DNA of 64,000 nucleotides, taken from positions 24,988,501 to 25,052,500 of the forward strand of contig NC_065574.1 of NCBI RefSeq assembly GCF_937616625.2, in the 5' to 3' direction. Each line of letters opens with the position of its first letter. The stretch's first letter is position 1. This document shows, in pieces, positions 11,231 through 23,520 of this stretch. The position numbers and the translations under genes are program-made. The notes beneath the pieces are model-generated. The model worked only from the letters and a program-made list of their open reading frames with translations, was not told where the DNA came from and ran no database searches. Origin of the DNA: Mercurialis annua (taxonomy: Eukaryota; Streptophyta; Magnoliopsida; Malpighiales; Euphorbiaceae).

Positions 11231-13934
11231 TGTAACTCCCCGTATTTTTCTAACTTGTTCCGTTAAGCCTAAACGATACCTTGGGTTCATTTGAGTGGTT
11301 CGACCACTTAGATTCGCGTGTCGAAGGTTCCAAACCTTTTAAAATGTGTTTTAAGATGTATTAGAAGTAATCTCAGAGTTTGAAACGCTTTCGATTTCAA
11401 TTTCAAAATCTCAAATTTTCATCGGAGGTAGTAGAATTTCGCGGGCGCGACATGCATGAATCACGGGCGCGATTCATGTTTCGCGGGCATGACATGCATG
11501 AATCACGGGCGCGATTCATGTTTCGCGGGCGCGAAGGAGGTGTAGCGGGCGCAACGTGTGCACTGTGCAGTTCGCTGATTTCTATTTAAACTCACCTTAA
11601 CTCGACTTAAAATAGATTTTAAACACTTTTAACTTCTCTAAAAACCCTAATTCGGCTGAGACTCTATCTTATGTCATTCCTCCATCATTTCATCTCAATT
11701 TTGATTCTTGGTAAGTGTTCCTAATCATTCCCTTGTGATTTCATCTATAGTTCGTCAATTCTAGGAATTCAAAATCCTATAGCCTATGTGTGTGTGATTG
11801 TAGGCTGATTTGGGTTGGTTGAATTCTGAGTTTTACTGCTATAGCCTAATGAAGAGGTATGTGGTTCAATTCCCTTTTCTTATGTGGTGTAGAGATTGTT
11901 AGATCGTTGTATGAATCAATACTTGGGTGGTTTGATTGTATTTCTATATTGCTTTGAATTATAAATTCTGGAAATCTTAACTTGATGTTATATTAGTCTC
12001 TTGAATTTCAATTGTACATTGGATGATTTGGTTTTAATGTTACAATTGATAGACTTATCGAATTGCTAAAGATTTTGGGTATAAACCTTTTTTAATGGTT
12101 ATTTAAAAATCTGGAAATTTCTTAAAAGGTAATCTTAGTCTATTTAGACATCAAACGTACATTGGGTGTGTTGGGAAAATCTTGTGAATGGATTTTAGTA
12201 TCGTTTGATTAATGATTTTGAGATAAAATTATGTTTTAAGATTAAACTAAAATCTGGAAATTTCAAAGTAATGGATCATAGAGTATTAGATGCTAAACAA
12301 TACATGGGGTGATTTTGAGAAATCGTTTAAATGGAATAGCGTATAGTTTGGTTAACATTTTTGAATATAAACTCGGTTTTTTAAACTTATTACTAAGGGC
12401 TGGAAATTGTTTAGAATATTGTTTAAAACTTGTTCAAAGAGTGTTAGATTATCTTATCTTAGGATGTGACTTGACTTGAATGAAATAATATAAGGCATAC
12501 AAGGCGTTATATGTCATGTAAGGTTTCGGTTGAACTATTTTAGCTTCAAGATGATACTTGAAAGGTGTTGAATCTTATTGGTTCTATTTGAGGAGGCATA
12601 ATTAAATGTATTTGGGGTGCTACTTGCTAAGTGTTAGCAAGCTAAATTGTTTATGGCATTATTAAGCTACGGTGTGAGTTCTTATTTTAAATAACTTCGA
12701 TTTCATTTAAGGTTTGATTAAAGACTTTGTTTTTAAACTTGGTTTAAGGATGGGTCGGGTTAGACGTGGTCTCCCGGCATGTTGTGTTGAGCTATACGGC
12801 AGTAAGGCTAACATACTACTTTGGGAACTGTAATTGTTTTGTACAGATTATTTAAGTATTTAAGTACTTTGGTTTCGTTTTAAAAGATAAGAACTCACCT
12901 AAGCTTAACTTGCCTTATTTGTTAATTAGTTGTATGGATGCTTGGTGATATTTTGATTACCTTGTTTGAATCTTTGGTTGTGTTGTGAAATGCTAGTCCT
13001 ATGTGGAGTCTAGTATTCTTAGAGTTAGGGGTTGTTCAGATTTTGACTTATATAATGTTTTAGACCCGTCGATTGCTCGTGCTTCGGAGTCTACGCAGGG
13101 TTAGCTGTTTGCCAAGATTCACGTGTACAAGCAAGCAGTGAGTTTGTAATGTTATTTACCGCTTTATTAAGTACCGCACATTATTTTAGTATATCAAATG
13201 TTTGTGAACTATTTTAAGGATTATGGATCTGGATTGAAACGAGCTACTCGATAGGCTTGTATCGAAACTGTGTGCACCGGTAAGTACTTTGGGATTGGCT
13301 GACCAATGTCTGGCCTACTTTGGAAATCGATGAGGATATGTTCCCATCTACTTTGGATTAAATACTTTGGAATTTCATTTCAATACTGTTTTCCATAATT
13401 AAGTATATATATTAGTACAAAAGGATTTGTTTTAAGGGTTTTAAACTTAATAAATGTAAATAGCATTATGAACTCATCTCAGTATATCTGACCCCGTTGT
13501 TTTCCAAAACTTTCCAAGTTTTTGGTTTTGAGAGCGTTGATCATCTCCGATCTTTTGATTCCTCGGAGGTCTTTTTATTTTATCAGACTAGTCAACTGTT
13601 TTACTTCTTACACCGCAGTAGAAGTAGTTGTCTCTATTATTGTACTTTGGTTTGTCGTAGTGGTACAAATTTTATATTATTATACTTTGGTATGTTACAT
13701 TGCATTATTTATTATATGAGGCATGTTTCATAGTTTCGAATTGCTATCAAGTAGTTATATTAGAACTGCTATATAAGTTGTTAGACTTTGGCTGAAGTCT
13801 CGGTTGCCCCCGAGCATTGGTATCCATGCAGGTTATGTTAAATATAATATTTTTCGCGAGGCTTGCTACGGGTTTCGGTACGACCATACCCATACCCTAG
13901 CGCCGGTCGCGATCCATGAAATTGGGTCGTGACA
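11231..13934 (+). repeat. Tekay-1 3' LTR
   Basis: Same ends as the 5' LTR, TGTAACTCCCCG to GGGTCGTGACA, 2,704 bp. It contains a direct duplication of a 42-bp palindromic unit (11440-11481 and 11482-11523) that is single in the 5' LTR. Other differences are scattered substitutions and small indels, more than between the Tat LTRs, so this element is older. Confidence 0.95.
11440..11523. repeat. 42-bp tandem duplication in the Tekay-1 3' LTR
   Basis: Two adjacent copies of a unit starting CGCGGGC and ending GATTCATGTTT. They differ by GCGCGA versus GCATGA at the seventh to twelfth bases. The unit contains the hairpin described in the 5' LTR, so the hairpin is doubled here. The two LTRs were identical at insertion, so either this copy gained a unit or the 5' copy lost one. 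Confidence 0.9.
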
Positions 13935-13939
13935 GTGAT
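13935..13939. repeat. Tekay-1 target-site duplication, 3' copy (gtgat)
   Basis: Partner of gcgat at 3191-3195, with one CpG to TpG change. The satellite resumes directly after it. Confidence 0.85.
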
Positions 13940-15327
13940 TTAAGCCAAACATTTACAAATGTTACGAAACCAATCCAAACGTTTCACCTTTTAAGCGATT
14001 TCAGCCAAAAGTTTGTAAACGTTACAAAACATATACAAACGTTTCACCTCTTTAGCGATTCAGCCAAACGTTTAAAACATTATGAAACCAATCCAAAGGT
14101 TTCACCTTTTTAGCGATTTAAGCCAAACGTTTAAAACGTTACGAAATCAATCCAAATGTTTCAAACGTTACGAAACAAATCCAGACGTTTCACCTTTTTA
14201 GCAATTTAAGGGAAACGTTTTAAAACGTTACGAAACAAATCAAATCTTTTTAAACATTACAAAAAAAATCCAAACGTTTCTCCGTTTTAGCGATTTAAAC
14301 CAAACGTTTAAAACGCTACGGAACCAATCCAAACCTTTAAAACGTTGCGAAACAAATCCAAACGTTTCCCCTTTTTAACGATTTAAGCCAAACGTTTAAA
14401 CCGTTATGAAACCAATCCAAATGTTTAAAACTTTGCGAAACAAATCCAAACGTTTCACCTTTTTAGCGATTTAAGCCAAACGTTTACAAACGTTACGAAA
14501 CCAATCCAAATGTTTACCCTTTTTAGCGATTTAAGCTAAACCTTTACAAACATTAAGAAACAAATCCAAACGTTTCACCTTTTTAGCAATTTAAATCAAA
14601 CATTTAAAATGTTACGAAACAAATCCATACGTTTCACCTTTTTAGCGATTTAAGACAAACATTTACACACGTTAAGAAACAAATCCAAACGTTTCACCTT
14701 TTTAGCGATTTAAGCCAAACGTTTAAAACATTACGAAACCAATCCAAACGTTTAAAACGTTACGGAACAAATCCAAACGTTTCACCTTTTTAGCGATTTA
14801 AGCCAAACGTTTAAAATGTTATACAAAACAAATCCAAACGTTTCTCCGTTTTAGCGGTTTAAGCCAAACGTTTAAAACGTTACGAAACCAATCTAAACTT
14901 TTTTCCTTTTTAGAGATTTAGGCCAAACGTTTAAAAACGTTCCGAAACAAATCCAAACGTTTCCCGTTTTTAGCGATCTATGCCAAACGTTTAAAACGTT
15001 ACAAAACAAATCCAACGATTTAAAATGTTACAAAACAAACCCAAACGTTTCAAATGTTACAAAACAAATCCACATGTTTCTTTGTTTTAGCAATTTAAGC
15101 CAAACGTTTACAAACATTACGAAACAAATCCAATTGTTTCACCTTTTTAGCGATTTAAGCCAAACTTTTAAAACGTTACGAAACCAATTCAAACGTTTCA
15201 CCTTTTTAGCAATTTAAGCCAAGCGTTTACAAACGTTACAAAACAAATCCAAATATTTCAACTTTTTAACAATTTAAGCCAAACATTTAAAAAGTTACGA
15301 AACAAATCCAAACGTTTAAAACGTACT
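13940..15327. repeat. 59-bp satellite array, right block
   Basis: The same satellite as 1-3190, in the same orientation and phase across the Tekay-1 insertion. It ends in aaacgtact, where Tekay-2 begins; gtact (15323-15327) is the likely 5' target-site duplication of Tekay-2, whose 3' partner is not in this window. Confidence 0.92.
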
Positions 15328-15411
15328 TGTAATATCCCGTAAAATTTTAATTTATTCCTCGATAAATTTCCGATAGTTTTCTGGTCGTTTTCGGTTAGTG
15401 GTTCGGTTTGT

Positions 15412-15597
15412 GGTTCAACCAAAAGGGTTGAACCACACCTTACAAATCAAGTCTCAAAGAGACCTGATTTGTAAAGGAAGTCTCGTACGAGACTCACTAG
15501 GTCTCGTACGAGACCTTAGAAAATTAGGCATGGTCTCGTACGAGACCAGGGTTCTCGAACGAGAACCAGTTTAAAATAGCTGGTCTCGTTCGAGAAC
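15412..15597. promoter_or_regulatory. Palindrome cluster in Tekay-2 U3
   Basis: A dense run of inverted repeats. There is a 9-bp stem at 15412-15434, a 14-bp stem with one mismatch at 15442-15472 (perfect in the 3' LTR), the palindrome TCTCGTACGAGA at 15481, GGTCTCGTACGAGACC at 15500-15515 and again at 15532-15547, and related words at 15551-15566 and 15582-15597. All are variants of TCTCG plus two bases plus CGAGA. The 3' LTR has the same cluster at 23632-23795 with one 16-mer missing. The function is unknown: a protein-binding array or a structured leader RNA are both possible. Confidence 0.75.
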
Positions 15598-16699
15598 AGA
15601 TTACGGGGGCATTTTTGACCTCCAATATTTCAGCTTTCGATCCTTTTAATTACGTAAATTCTAACCCTAAATCATTCTCCACACTACAAACAATCCATAG
15701 CCGTCATCCACTCACTTTTTCTCTGAATATTAACGCTTCATAATCCTTTCCGAAGTTGACACAAAATTTATCGGTAAGTTTGTTTTGTAATTTCAGTTTT
15801 GCCTTTAAACGACATTCCGTATTTTTAATCGTTCTTGCTCGTTTCTAGATCAAAATTGATTTAGTTTGATCTCAGACGTTCTAGACTCACGTACCTATGT
15901 TTCTCAATCTAGTTCTCGTCTAACGGTACGTATTCGACCTCGTTTCAATCGCCGTACGGTTTATCGCTTTAAGTTTACATAAAACTGTCTCTTGATTTCA
16001 TAAGTTTCTGCCGATCTATTCTTTTGAATGGTTTTGATCTTGTTATGTTTCATGATTATTAGATCTCTAGGAATGTTGTGAATGTTGTGAATCATAAACT
16101 AAACGATAGTGTCGTGATAAATTCTTTCATTCATCGCCACCGTGTTCATGTGATTATTTCCATGCTTGTCCTTGTTATATGGCTACTGTTTCGTGAGTTT
16201 GCTTAGGGAGAGGGTTGGTTTGATTAATGTTTAGGTTATGTTTAAGCCTAATATTATGCTTCTAAGCTAAATTGAATGATTGATCATATTAAAATTAGTT
16301 TGCTGATTATTGGATTGATGAATCGGTTTCTTAAGGCTTAGGCGGGTAAATTGGTGTTTCAAAGTGAAGGAGATGGCCAATTGGTCATTATGATCATCTT
16401 ATTTCTTTAGCTAATACAAATTAATCCTTCAAGATTAGTTCATGATAAACAATTCAATATTAACTTTTGGTTTTGTTTCGACTTATACAATGGATAAGTT
16501 GAAAACGTTATGTAATTTATAAATTTAAAAGAATATAATCACCCAGGTAATTATATTAGATTTTAATATTAATTGGCACAAAATTGGCTAAATTACAATT
16601 TAGTCCTTGAATATTTTTATAACTTATATAAGTAAGTTTTCGATTTGTAACTTTATATTTTGTTTTAATTATTAATAAAAGTAAGTAAAATTGATTTCG

Positions 16700-16795
16700 A
16701 TATCAAATTGGTTAAAGTACATTTTAATTCTTAATTGGCTAAAGTACAGTTTAGATCCTAATTGGCTAAAGTACAGTTTAGTCCCTAAACTTTTA
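16700..16795. repeat. Short tandem repeat within the Tekay-2 LTR
   Basis: Three adjacent variants of a unit of about 27 bases built on attggctaaagtacagttt plus agtccctaa. The same motif occurs in the 3' LTR near 24910-25000 and in the Tekay-3 LTR near 61770-61960, so it is an old feature of this LTR lineage. Confidence 0.75.
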
Positions 16796-18103
16796 TAAAC
16801 TTAAAATGGTTAAGTTTTGGTTGTAACTCGGGTTACTTGAAATTGAAGTTGTTGAGTTCCTTTTTTAAAATGGATTATTATTTTATCGAATTATTTTGTA
16901 AATATAAACTCGGGTTTATATTTGTTAAAGGTGTTGAGTCGGGTTAGACTTGGGTCACCCGACAAGTGAGGTTAGCTTGGTAGTTATTGGTAACTCGGCT
17001 AACCCACTATTTGGAAATTTATTATTACTTAAAGATTATTAAATAATATTTGTAAATTGGATTTTAAGCGAGAACTCAATAAACTTGTATTAATTGGGAT
17101 TTATTACCTATTGGGTATTTTTGTGTTGTTCTGGATTGTTTTATTCCAACGTGTTATTTGTGCTAGTCCTATGTGGTGTCTAGTACTCTCTAGAGTTAGG
17201 GTCTGTTTTTAATAATTATTTTATTTGTCTAGATATGTCTACTGTTCGTGCTCCAGAGACGAACCAGGATTAGTTGCTTGCCGGTTATCACGTGGATTAG
17301 CAAGCAGTGAGTTTGTACTTACTATTTACCGCTTTATTAAGTAAATTGTTATTTTAATATTAAATATATATACTGTACGTATATTTCAAATTGTTTTTAT
17401 ATTATGGCTCTTAGTTGGAACATGCTACCTAATGGGCATCATTAGAACTGAGTGCGTACCGGTATTGATCTGGGTAAGGTATATATGGAAATGTGGTAAC
17501 TCGGTGTGAGCATAGCTCTCGGGACCAGGTAGAGTAACTCGGTGTAGCTCAGTTCTCGGGACCAGGCCTATTGGACTATGGTTATTATTTAGAATTAAGG
17601 ATTAGGGTTCCAACTATTATTCGTAATATCGTTATTAAATGTTTTAAACGAATTTAAAGGTTTTCCACTTAATAAATGTAGATAGTGGTATAAACTCATC
17701 TCAGTATATCTGACCCCGTGTTTTTCCCAATTTTTCCAGGGTTATGATTTGAGAGAGTCACTGATCTCCGTTCTTTATTTTCTCGGAGGTTTTTATTATT
17801 TTAATAAACTGTAAAACTGTTTTATTCTTAGACCGCAGTAGTAACCAGACGTCTTTATTTTATTCTAGTTGTTGTCAGATTGGTCTGACGGATTATTTAT
17901 GTTAAGCCTATTTAATATCATTATTGGAAAGCATGTTATTTTAAATGTTGAATATTATAATTGCTAGATTTAGGCTGAAGTCTCGGGTGCCCCCGAGCAT
18001 TGGGTTTCTGCAGGTTTATGTGTTTATATGTTAATTGAAAGGCTAGCTACGGGTTTTGGTACTACATTACCCATACCCTAGCGCAGGTCGCGATTCATTA
18101 ACT

Positions 18104-18115
18104 TGGTATCAGAGC
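18104..18115 (+). other. Tekay-2 primer binding site (initiator tRNA-Met)
   Basis: TGGTATCAGAGC, identical to the Tekay-1 site. The usual spacer between LTR and primer site is shortened by the deletion that also removed the LTR end. Confidence 0.92.
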
Positions 18116-18438
18116 TTTGGTTTCAAACCAAGGCCATTTGCTTGCTATGTGTTTACTCTGTTAAGTATGGTTGTGTCTTAGGAACTACTACAAATATATG
18201 TTTCTGTCATGTCTTTAAAACGTCATCTTTTGATTTTTAAAACATTCTGCCTACACCAATAGGATTGCGTCGAGTCGGTCATTATATGTTGATTTAATGC
18301 TTTTAATAGTTGCTGTTATTTCACTTGGGTGAACATTTTAATGCTGTTGATTTCTCGGGAAATCCAAATTGTTACTTGTTTCATACTTGGGTATGAATTT
18401 ATGTGTTATTTAAATTGTTCTTGTTCAATCCTTAGGAT

Positions 18439-21400
18439 ATGAACAACGCTATTCGTACTCGTGCTCGTGCTGCGGCAGAGCAAGACGCAGATGCTGATGA
18501 TGCGAATTCCATGGAAGTCGATCAGAATGTGCCACAAGTTCAGGCAAATGTTGGACGTGGTCGAGGTGGAGGTGCTGGCAGAGGTAGAGGTGCTGGTAGA
18601 GGTAGAGGAGCTGGTGCTGGTAGAGGTGGAGCTAGAGGATGTGGTGCAGCAGGTGTTCATGCACCAAATGTGCAGCAGGCACCGGAGGTGCAACATGCAC
18701 TGAACATGCAGGCGTTCGACTTCACTACTATCTTGGCTGGGATTGTTGAGATGCAGAACAACCAGGCTGTTCTGCAGAATCAGTGTACTGTACTGGATCA
18801 GTTAGCGCAGCAACAACAACCTCAGGCTGGTGCTGTAGCTGGTATTGGTGGACTTGCTGTGTCGATCATATTCGACAGACAGAGAGGTAGTGATGACCTA
18901 CACGAAGTTGACTCAGACTTCATTTGATGGCACTGAAGAAGCTCTTGACTTCTTAGAAGAGTTTGAGTACAATAGACAGAGGATTCAGGCTACTGAGCGT
19001 CAATCAGTGATGCTTGTAGAGATGTCGCTGAAAGGTCCAGCTAAGGATTGTTTTCGCAATAACATCAGGCCAGAGATGGCTATAGTGACTTGGGCTGAGT
19101 TTGTCAACAAGTTCAGAGGTTTCTATCTACCCTTCTCTTTTATTGAGAATTTTAGAGAGAAGCTTTTACAGTTGAAGAAAGGGGATAGATCAGTGACAGA
19201 CTACACTGCAGAGTTTGTCTGTTTGGGGCGGTTTGCTACAGATCTACAGGGTGATCAAGTGCGGGTGAATGACCGCTATGTTAGGGGCTTAGGCTCGGAA
19301 TTTATTCCCTTGCTGATAGGGACAGACATGGAGTTCTTCGAGTAGTGGATAGTGCTCGTCGGATAGAGAGCTCGTTGGTTCAGTTTGGGACGATCTCTGA
19401 CCCTTTCCAAAATCAGAAGGGAAAGAGTGATCTTCCTAGTGGGGTGCAGCAGGCCCCAGCGCAACATGGTAGTGGAAACTACTACAATGGCTCTTCTCAG
19501 GCCAATAGGAGGAGTCGCCGTACGCACAAAAAGGGGAGGCATAGTGCTAGGAGTGATCCGTACAATTCTAGCAGTAGTGGGAGTAACCGTGGTTTAGGAC
19601 GCGGGTACAGTGGTGGATCGAACATTCCGTTCTGCCAGAATTGCATACGCAGGCACTATGGTTAGTGCCAGTTAGCTCCTGGAGGTTGTTTCTCTTGTGG
19701 CCAGCCGGGTCATTTCTCCAGGGAGTGTCCGACATCTGGGCAACACATGTTTAACTCTAGTGTGGCGCAGTCGTCTTACCAGCAGCAGAGACCTGCGTTT
19801 ACACAGTCTTTAGGGTATTCTCAGCCTGCAACATCTTTTGGTGGCCAGCGGGGTCGTGGTTCTGGTGGTAGAGGTATTTGTGGCCGTGGTAACGGTGGCA
19901 GAGGTTCCAACAGTTATGGTACTGGGCAGAGTTCGCAGCAGCAGCCGCAGGGTCAGGCCAGAGTGTTCGCTCTTACTCCTCAGGATGCGCGAGCATCAAA
20001 TGCTGTTGTACAAGGTACTATTCTGATCTCTTTTACTGATGCTCTGGTGTTATTTGATGCGGGTGCAACCAATTCGTTTGTTTCTACTTGTTTTACGGGA
20101 AAATTGGGTATTGCACCATCTGTTTTGAGTGAACCTCTAGCTGTGTCTACACCTATGTCTGAAGGTGTAGTAGTGGACGTCGTTTATCCTTCTTGTCCAG
20201 TGGTTATTCAGGGTAGAGAATTATGTGCTGATTTGATTGTGCTTGACGTTCTTTCTTTTGATGTCATCTTGGGGATGGACTGGTTGTCATGCCACTTTGC
20301 TTCTATTAACTGTCAAGGGAAGTCAGTCGAGTTTAGGATTCCAGGTGATCTACCTTTTTCCTTTCAGGGAGAAAAGGCGGAGACACCTAAGAATCTGATT
20401 TCCGCCATCAAGGCAAAGTGGATGCTAAGCAAGGGTTGCCAGGGTTTTCTTGCTGTGGTTCGAGATGTGGAAGCGGAATTTGGTGATATGCATAGTGTGC
20501 CGATTGTGAGCGAGTTCACAGACGTGTTTCCAAAGGAATTTCCTGGATTACCACCTGACCGTGAGATTGAGTTTTGCATTGATGCGGTTTCTGTTACAGC
20601 TCCGATTTCGATACCGCCGTATCGGATGACTCCTACAAAGCTGAAAGAGTTGAAGGACCAGTTACAAGAGTTGTTGGATAGCGGGTTCATCAGACCGAGT
20701 ACTTATCCATGGGGTGCTCCAGTTCTGTTTGTGAAGAAGAAAAACGGTTCCTCTCGACTGTGTATCGACTACAGACAGTTGAACAAGGCTACTGTCAAGA
20801 ACAGATATCCTCTTCCTCGCATCGATGATTTGTTTGACCAGTTGCAAGGTGCAAAGTGTTTTTCCAAAATTGATTTGAGGTCTGGGTATCATCAACTTTG
20901 GATCCGTGATGTAGATGTACCTAAGACTGCTTTTCGGACGCGTTATGGACATTTTGAGTTTCTGGTTATGTCCTTTGGTCTGACTAACGCACCAGCAGCA
21001 TTTATGGATATGATGAACAGAGTGTTCAAGCCGTTTTTGGATCAATTTGTTATCGTTTTCATTAATGACATTTTGATCTATTCTCGGAGTGAGGAGGAGC
21101 ATGCTTACCATTTGAGGACTATACTTCAGACGTTGCGTGAGCATCAGTTGTATGCTAAGTTCTCAAAATGTGAGTTCTGGTTGGATCAAGTTACCTTACT
21201 AGGACATGTGGTATCGAAAGATGGGATCAAGGTTGATCTGAAGAAGATTGAGGCAGTTATGGATTGCCAGAGGCCGAGATCAGTTACCGAGATCAGGAGT
21301 TTTCTTGGTTTAGCTGGCTACTACTGTCGGTTCGTGCAAGATTTCTCCAGAATATCTGCACCGTTGACTAAACTGACACGGAAGGGTGATAAGTTTGAGT

Positions 21401-23403
21401 GGACTGACAAGTGTGAGGCAAGCTTTGAGAAGCTCAAGGAGATTTTAACTACAGCTCCGGTGTTAGCATTGCCTTCTGGCATTGACGGCTTCACTATGTA
21501 TTGTGATGCGTCTCAGATTGGTTTGGGTTGTGTTCTGATGCAACATGGACAGGTGATTGCCTATGCTTCCAGACAGTTGAAGAAGCATGAGGTGAATTAC
21601 CCTACTCATAATTTAGAGTTGGTAGCTGTGGTTTTTGCGCTGAAAATTTGGAGACATTACTTGTATGGTGCTACTTGTGAGATTTTCATTGATCATAAGA
21701 GTCTGAAGTATATCTTTGATCAGAGAGAGTTGAACTTGAGACAAAGGAGGTGGCTAGAGCTGCTGAAAGACTACGACTGTACTATTCAGTACCATCCTGG
21801 TAAGGCTAATATGGTAGCCGATGCGTTGAGTCGCAAGTCTTCAGGCAGTTTGGCTCATATTTCTGAGATTGTGCGTAGACCCATGGTTAGAGAGTGGCAC
21901 GGTTTGATAGCTTCGGGCTATGGTTTTCAGGTTACACAGGCCGGTAGTTTGTTGGCACAGTTGCAAGTGCAACCTATTTTGATTGATCGGATCAAAGCTT
22001 TACAAGCTGAGGATCCACAGTTGAGACGGATTATAGAGGAGGTTCAGCAGGACGGTAACTCTGAGTTTACTTTTGTGGAGGGTGTTATGAGACATGGTTT
22101 GAGATTGTGTGTTCAGGATTCAGATGGTTTGAGGGACCAGATTCTGCAAGAAGCGCACAAGTCTGCTTATAGTGTTCATCCGAGTTCTACTAAGATGCAC
22201 CATGATCTTAAGGGTACCTACTGGTGGAGCGGGATGAAGAAGGATGTCGCAGAGTATGTTTCTAAATGTCTGACTTGCCAGCAGGTGAAGCTGGAACATC
22301 AAAGACCTTTTGGTTATCTGCAGCTACTACCTATTCCAGAGTGGAATTTGGAGCGGATTGCCATGGATTTTGTGGTTGGTTCACCACGTACTCGACAGGG
22401 TTACGATTCCATCTGGGTGATAGTTGACCGTATGACCAAGTCAGCTCATTTCCTTTCGATCAAGGTTTCGTATACTGCTTCGAGGTTAGCTCAGTTGTAC
22501 ATCGACAGGATTGTCAGTTTGCATGGTGTACCGGTTTCTATTGTGTCAGACATAGGTTGTGTGTTTACTTCGAGGTTCTGGAAAGCGCTACAGGAATCCT
22601 TGGGTTCTCGGTTGGATTTCAGTACAACTTTTCATCCTCAGACTGACGGTCAGTCTGAGAGGACTATTCAGACATTGGAGGATATGCTCAAGATGTGTGT
22701 TCTCGATTTTTCAGGGTAGCTGGGATGCTAATTTGCCGTTGATTGAGTTTTCTTACAATAATAGTTACCACGCGAGTATCGAGATGGCGCCGTATGAGGC
22801 TTTGTACGGGCGCAAGTGTAGATCTCCTATCTGTTGGGAGGAGGTTGGAGAGCGTAAACTCTCGGGAGCAGAGATTATTCAGATTACCTCAGAGAAGGTA
22901 CCGTTGATCAAACAGAGGTTAGAGACTGCTTTTAGTCGGCATAAGAGTTATGCTGATCCGAAGAGAAAAGACATTGAGTTTCATGTTGGTGATTTCGTGT
23001 TTCTTCGGGTTTCGCATATGAAAGGCGTGGTTCGTTTTGGTCTAAAGGGAAAGTTGGCACCGAGGTATATTGGTCCTTACGAGATTTCAGAGAGGATTGG
23101 AGATGTGGCTTATCGCCTGGTTCTGCCGCAGACATGTCTTTAGTACACCCTGTGTTTCATGTTTCTATGTTGAGAAAGTGCATTTTTGATCCTTCGCACG
23201 TGATTGTGCCTCAGAGTGTCGAGATTGACCAAGAGTTATCGTATGAGGAACAACCAGTTGAGGTTGTTGATACGCAAGTGCGTAAGTTGCGGAACAAGGA
23301 GATTCCGATGGTCAAAGTTCTCTGGCGCAATCATTTTGTTGAGGAGTGCACTTGGGAGACCGAGTCGGATATGCGGAATCGCTATCCTTTTCTTTTCCCG
23401 TGA
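18439..23403 (+). pseudogene. Tekay-2 gag-pol polyprotein, mildly broken
   Basis: The start ATG 18439 opens a Gly/Arg-rich N-terminus. Gag crosses two compensating one-base shifts: the part from about 18870 to 19341 lies in the +1 frame. A TAG at 19663 precedes the zinc knuckle [14 protein letters not shown] (19687-19728). An open 990-codon stretch (19747-22719) then covers protease (DAGATNSF), reverse transcriptase, RNase H and most of integrase, including the HHCC finger, SDIG and QSERTIQ core motifs. A one-base gain in a T run near 22714 and a one-base loss near 23130 split off the integrase C-terminus and the chromodomain (WRNHFVEECTWE). The first catalytic Asp of the RT box is Asn ([12 protein letters not shown] at 21064-21066), so the RT would probably be inactive even if the frame were open. 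Confidence 0.93.
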
Positions 23404-23510
23404 GGTACGATATTTTGATTTCATGTGATTTTTGTGAGTTTATTTATGTTACATGTTTTACTGCCGTTAATTGCTTATCGTGTTAAATTCGAGGACGAAT
23501 TTTTAATTAG

Positions 23511-23520
23511 TTGGGGAGAA
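23511..23520 (+). other. Tekay-2 polypurine tract
   Basis: ttggggagaa directly before the 3' LTR, identical to Tekay-1. Confidence 0.9.

Larger units (their letters stand above)
3196..13934 (+). mobile_element. Tekay-1: complete, degenerate Ty3/gypsy chromovirus (Tekay/Del-like)
   Basis: A 10.7-kb LTR retrotransposon in plus orientation: 5' LTR, initiator tRNA-Met primer site, one-frame gag-pol ending in a chromodomain, purine-rich tract and 3' LTR. LTRs of about 2.7 kb starting TGTAACACCCC, the gag-protease-RT-RNaseH-integrase order and a C-terminal chromodomain place it in the Tekay/Del group of plant chromoviruses. Several stops, a net 47-bp deletion in the RT and several one-base frameshifts make it non-autonomous. 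It is flanked by a five-base duplication of satellite sequence, so it is a simple insertion and both ends are real. Confidence 0.95.
15328..18100 (+). repeat. Tekay-2 5' LTR
   Basis: Begins TGTAATATCCCGTAAAA. The 3' end is eroded: where Tekay-1 has the terminal GGGTCGTGACA and a short spacer, Tekay-2 runs from cgcgattcatta almost directly into the primer site, about 17 bases short, so the exact end is uncertain. It contains the palindrome cluster at 15412-15597 and a short tandem repeat built on aattggctaaagtacagttt near 16700-16795. Confidence 0.9.
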
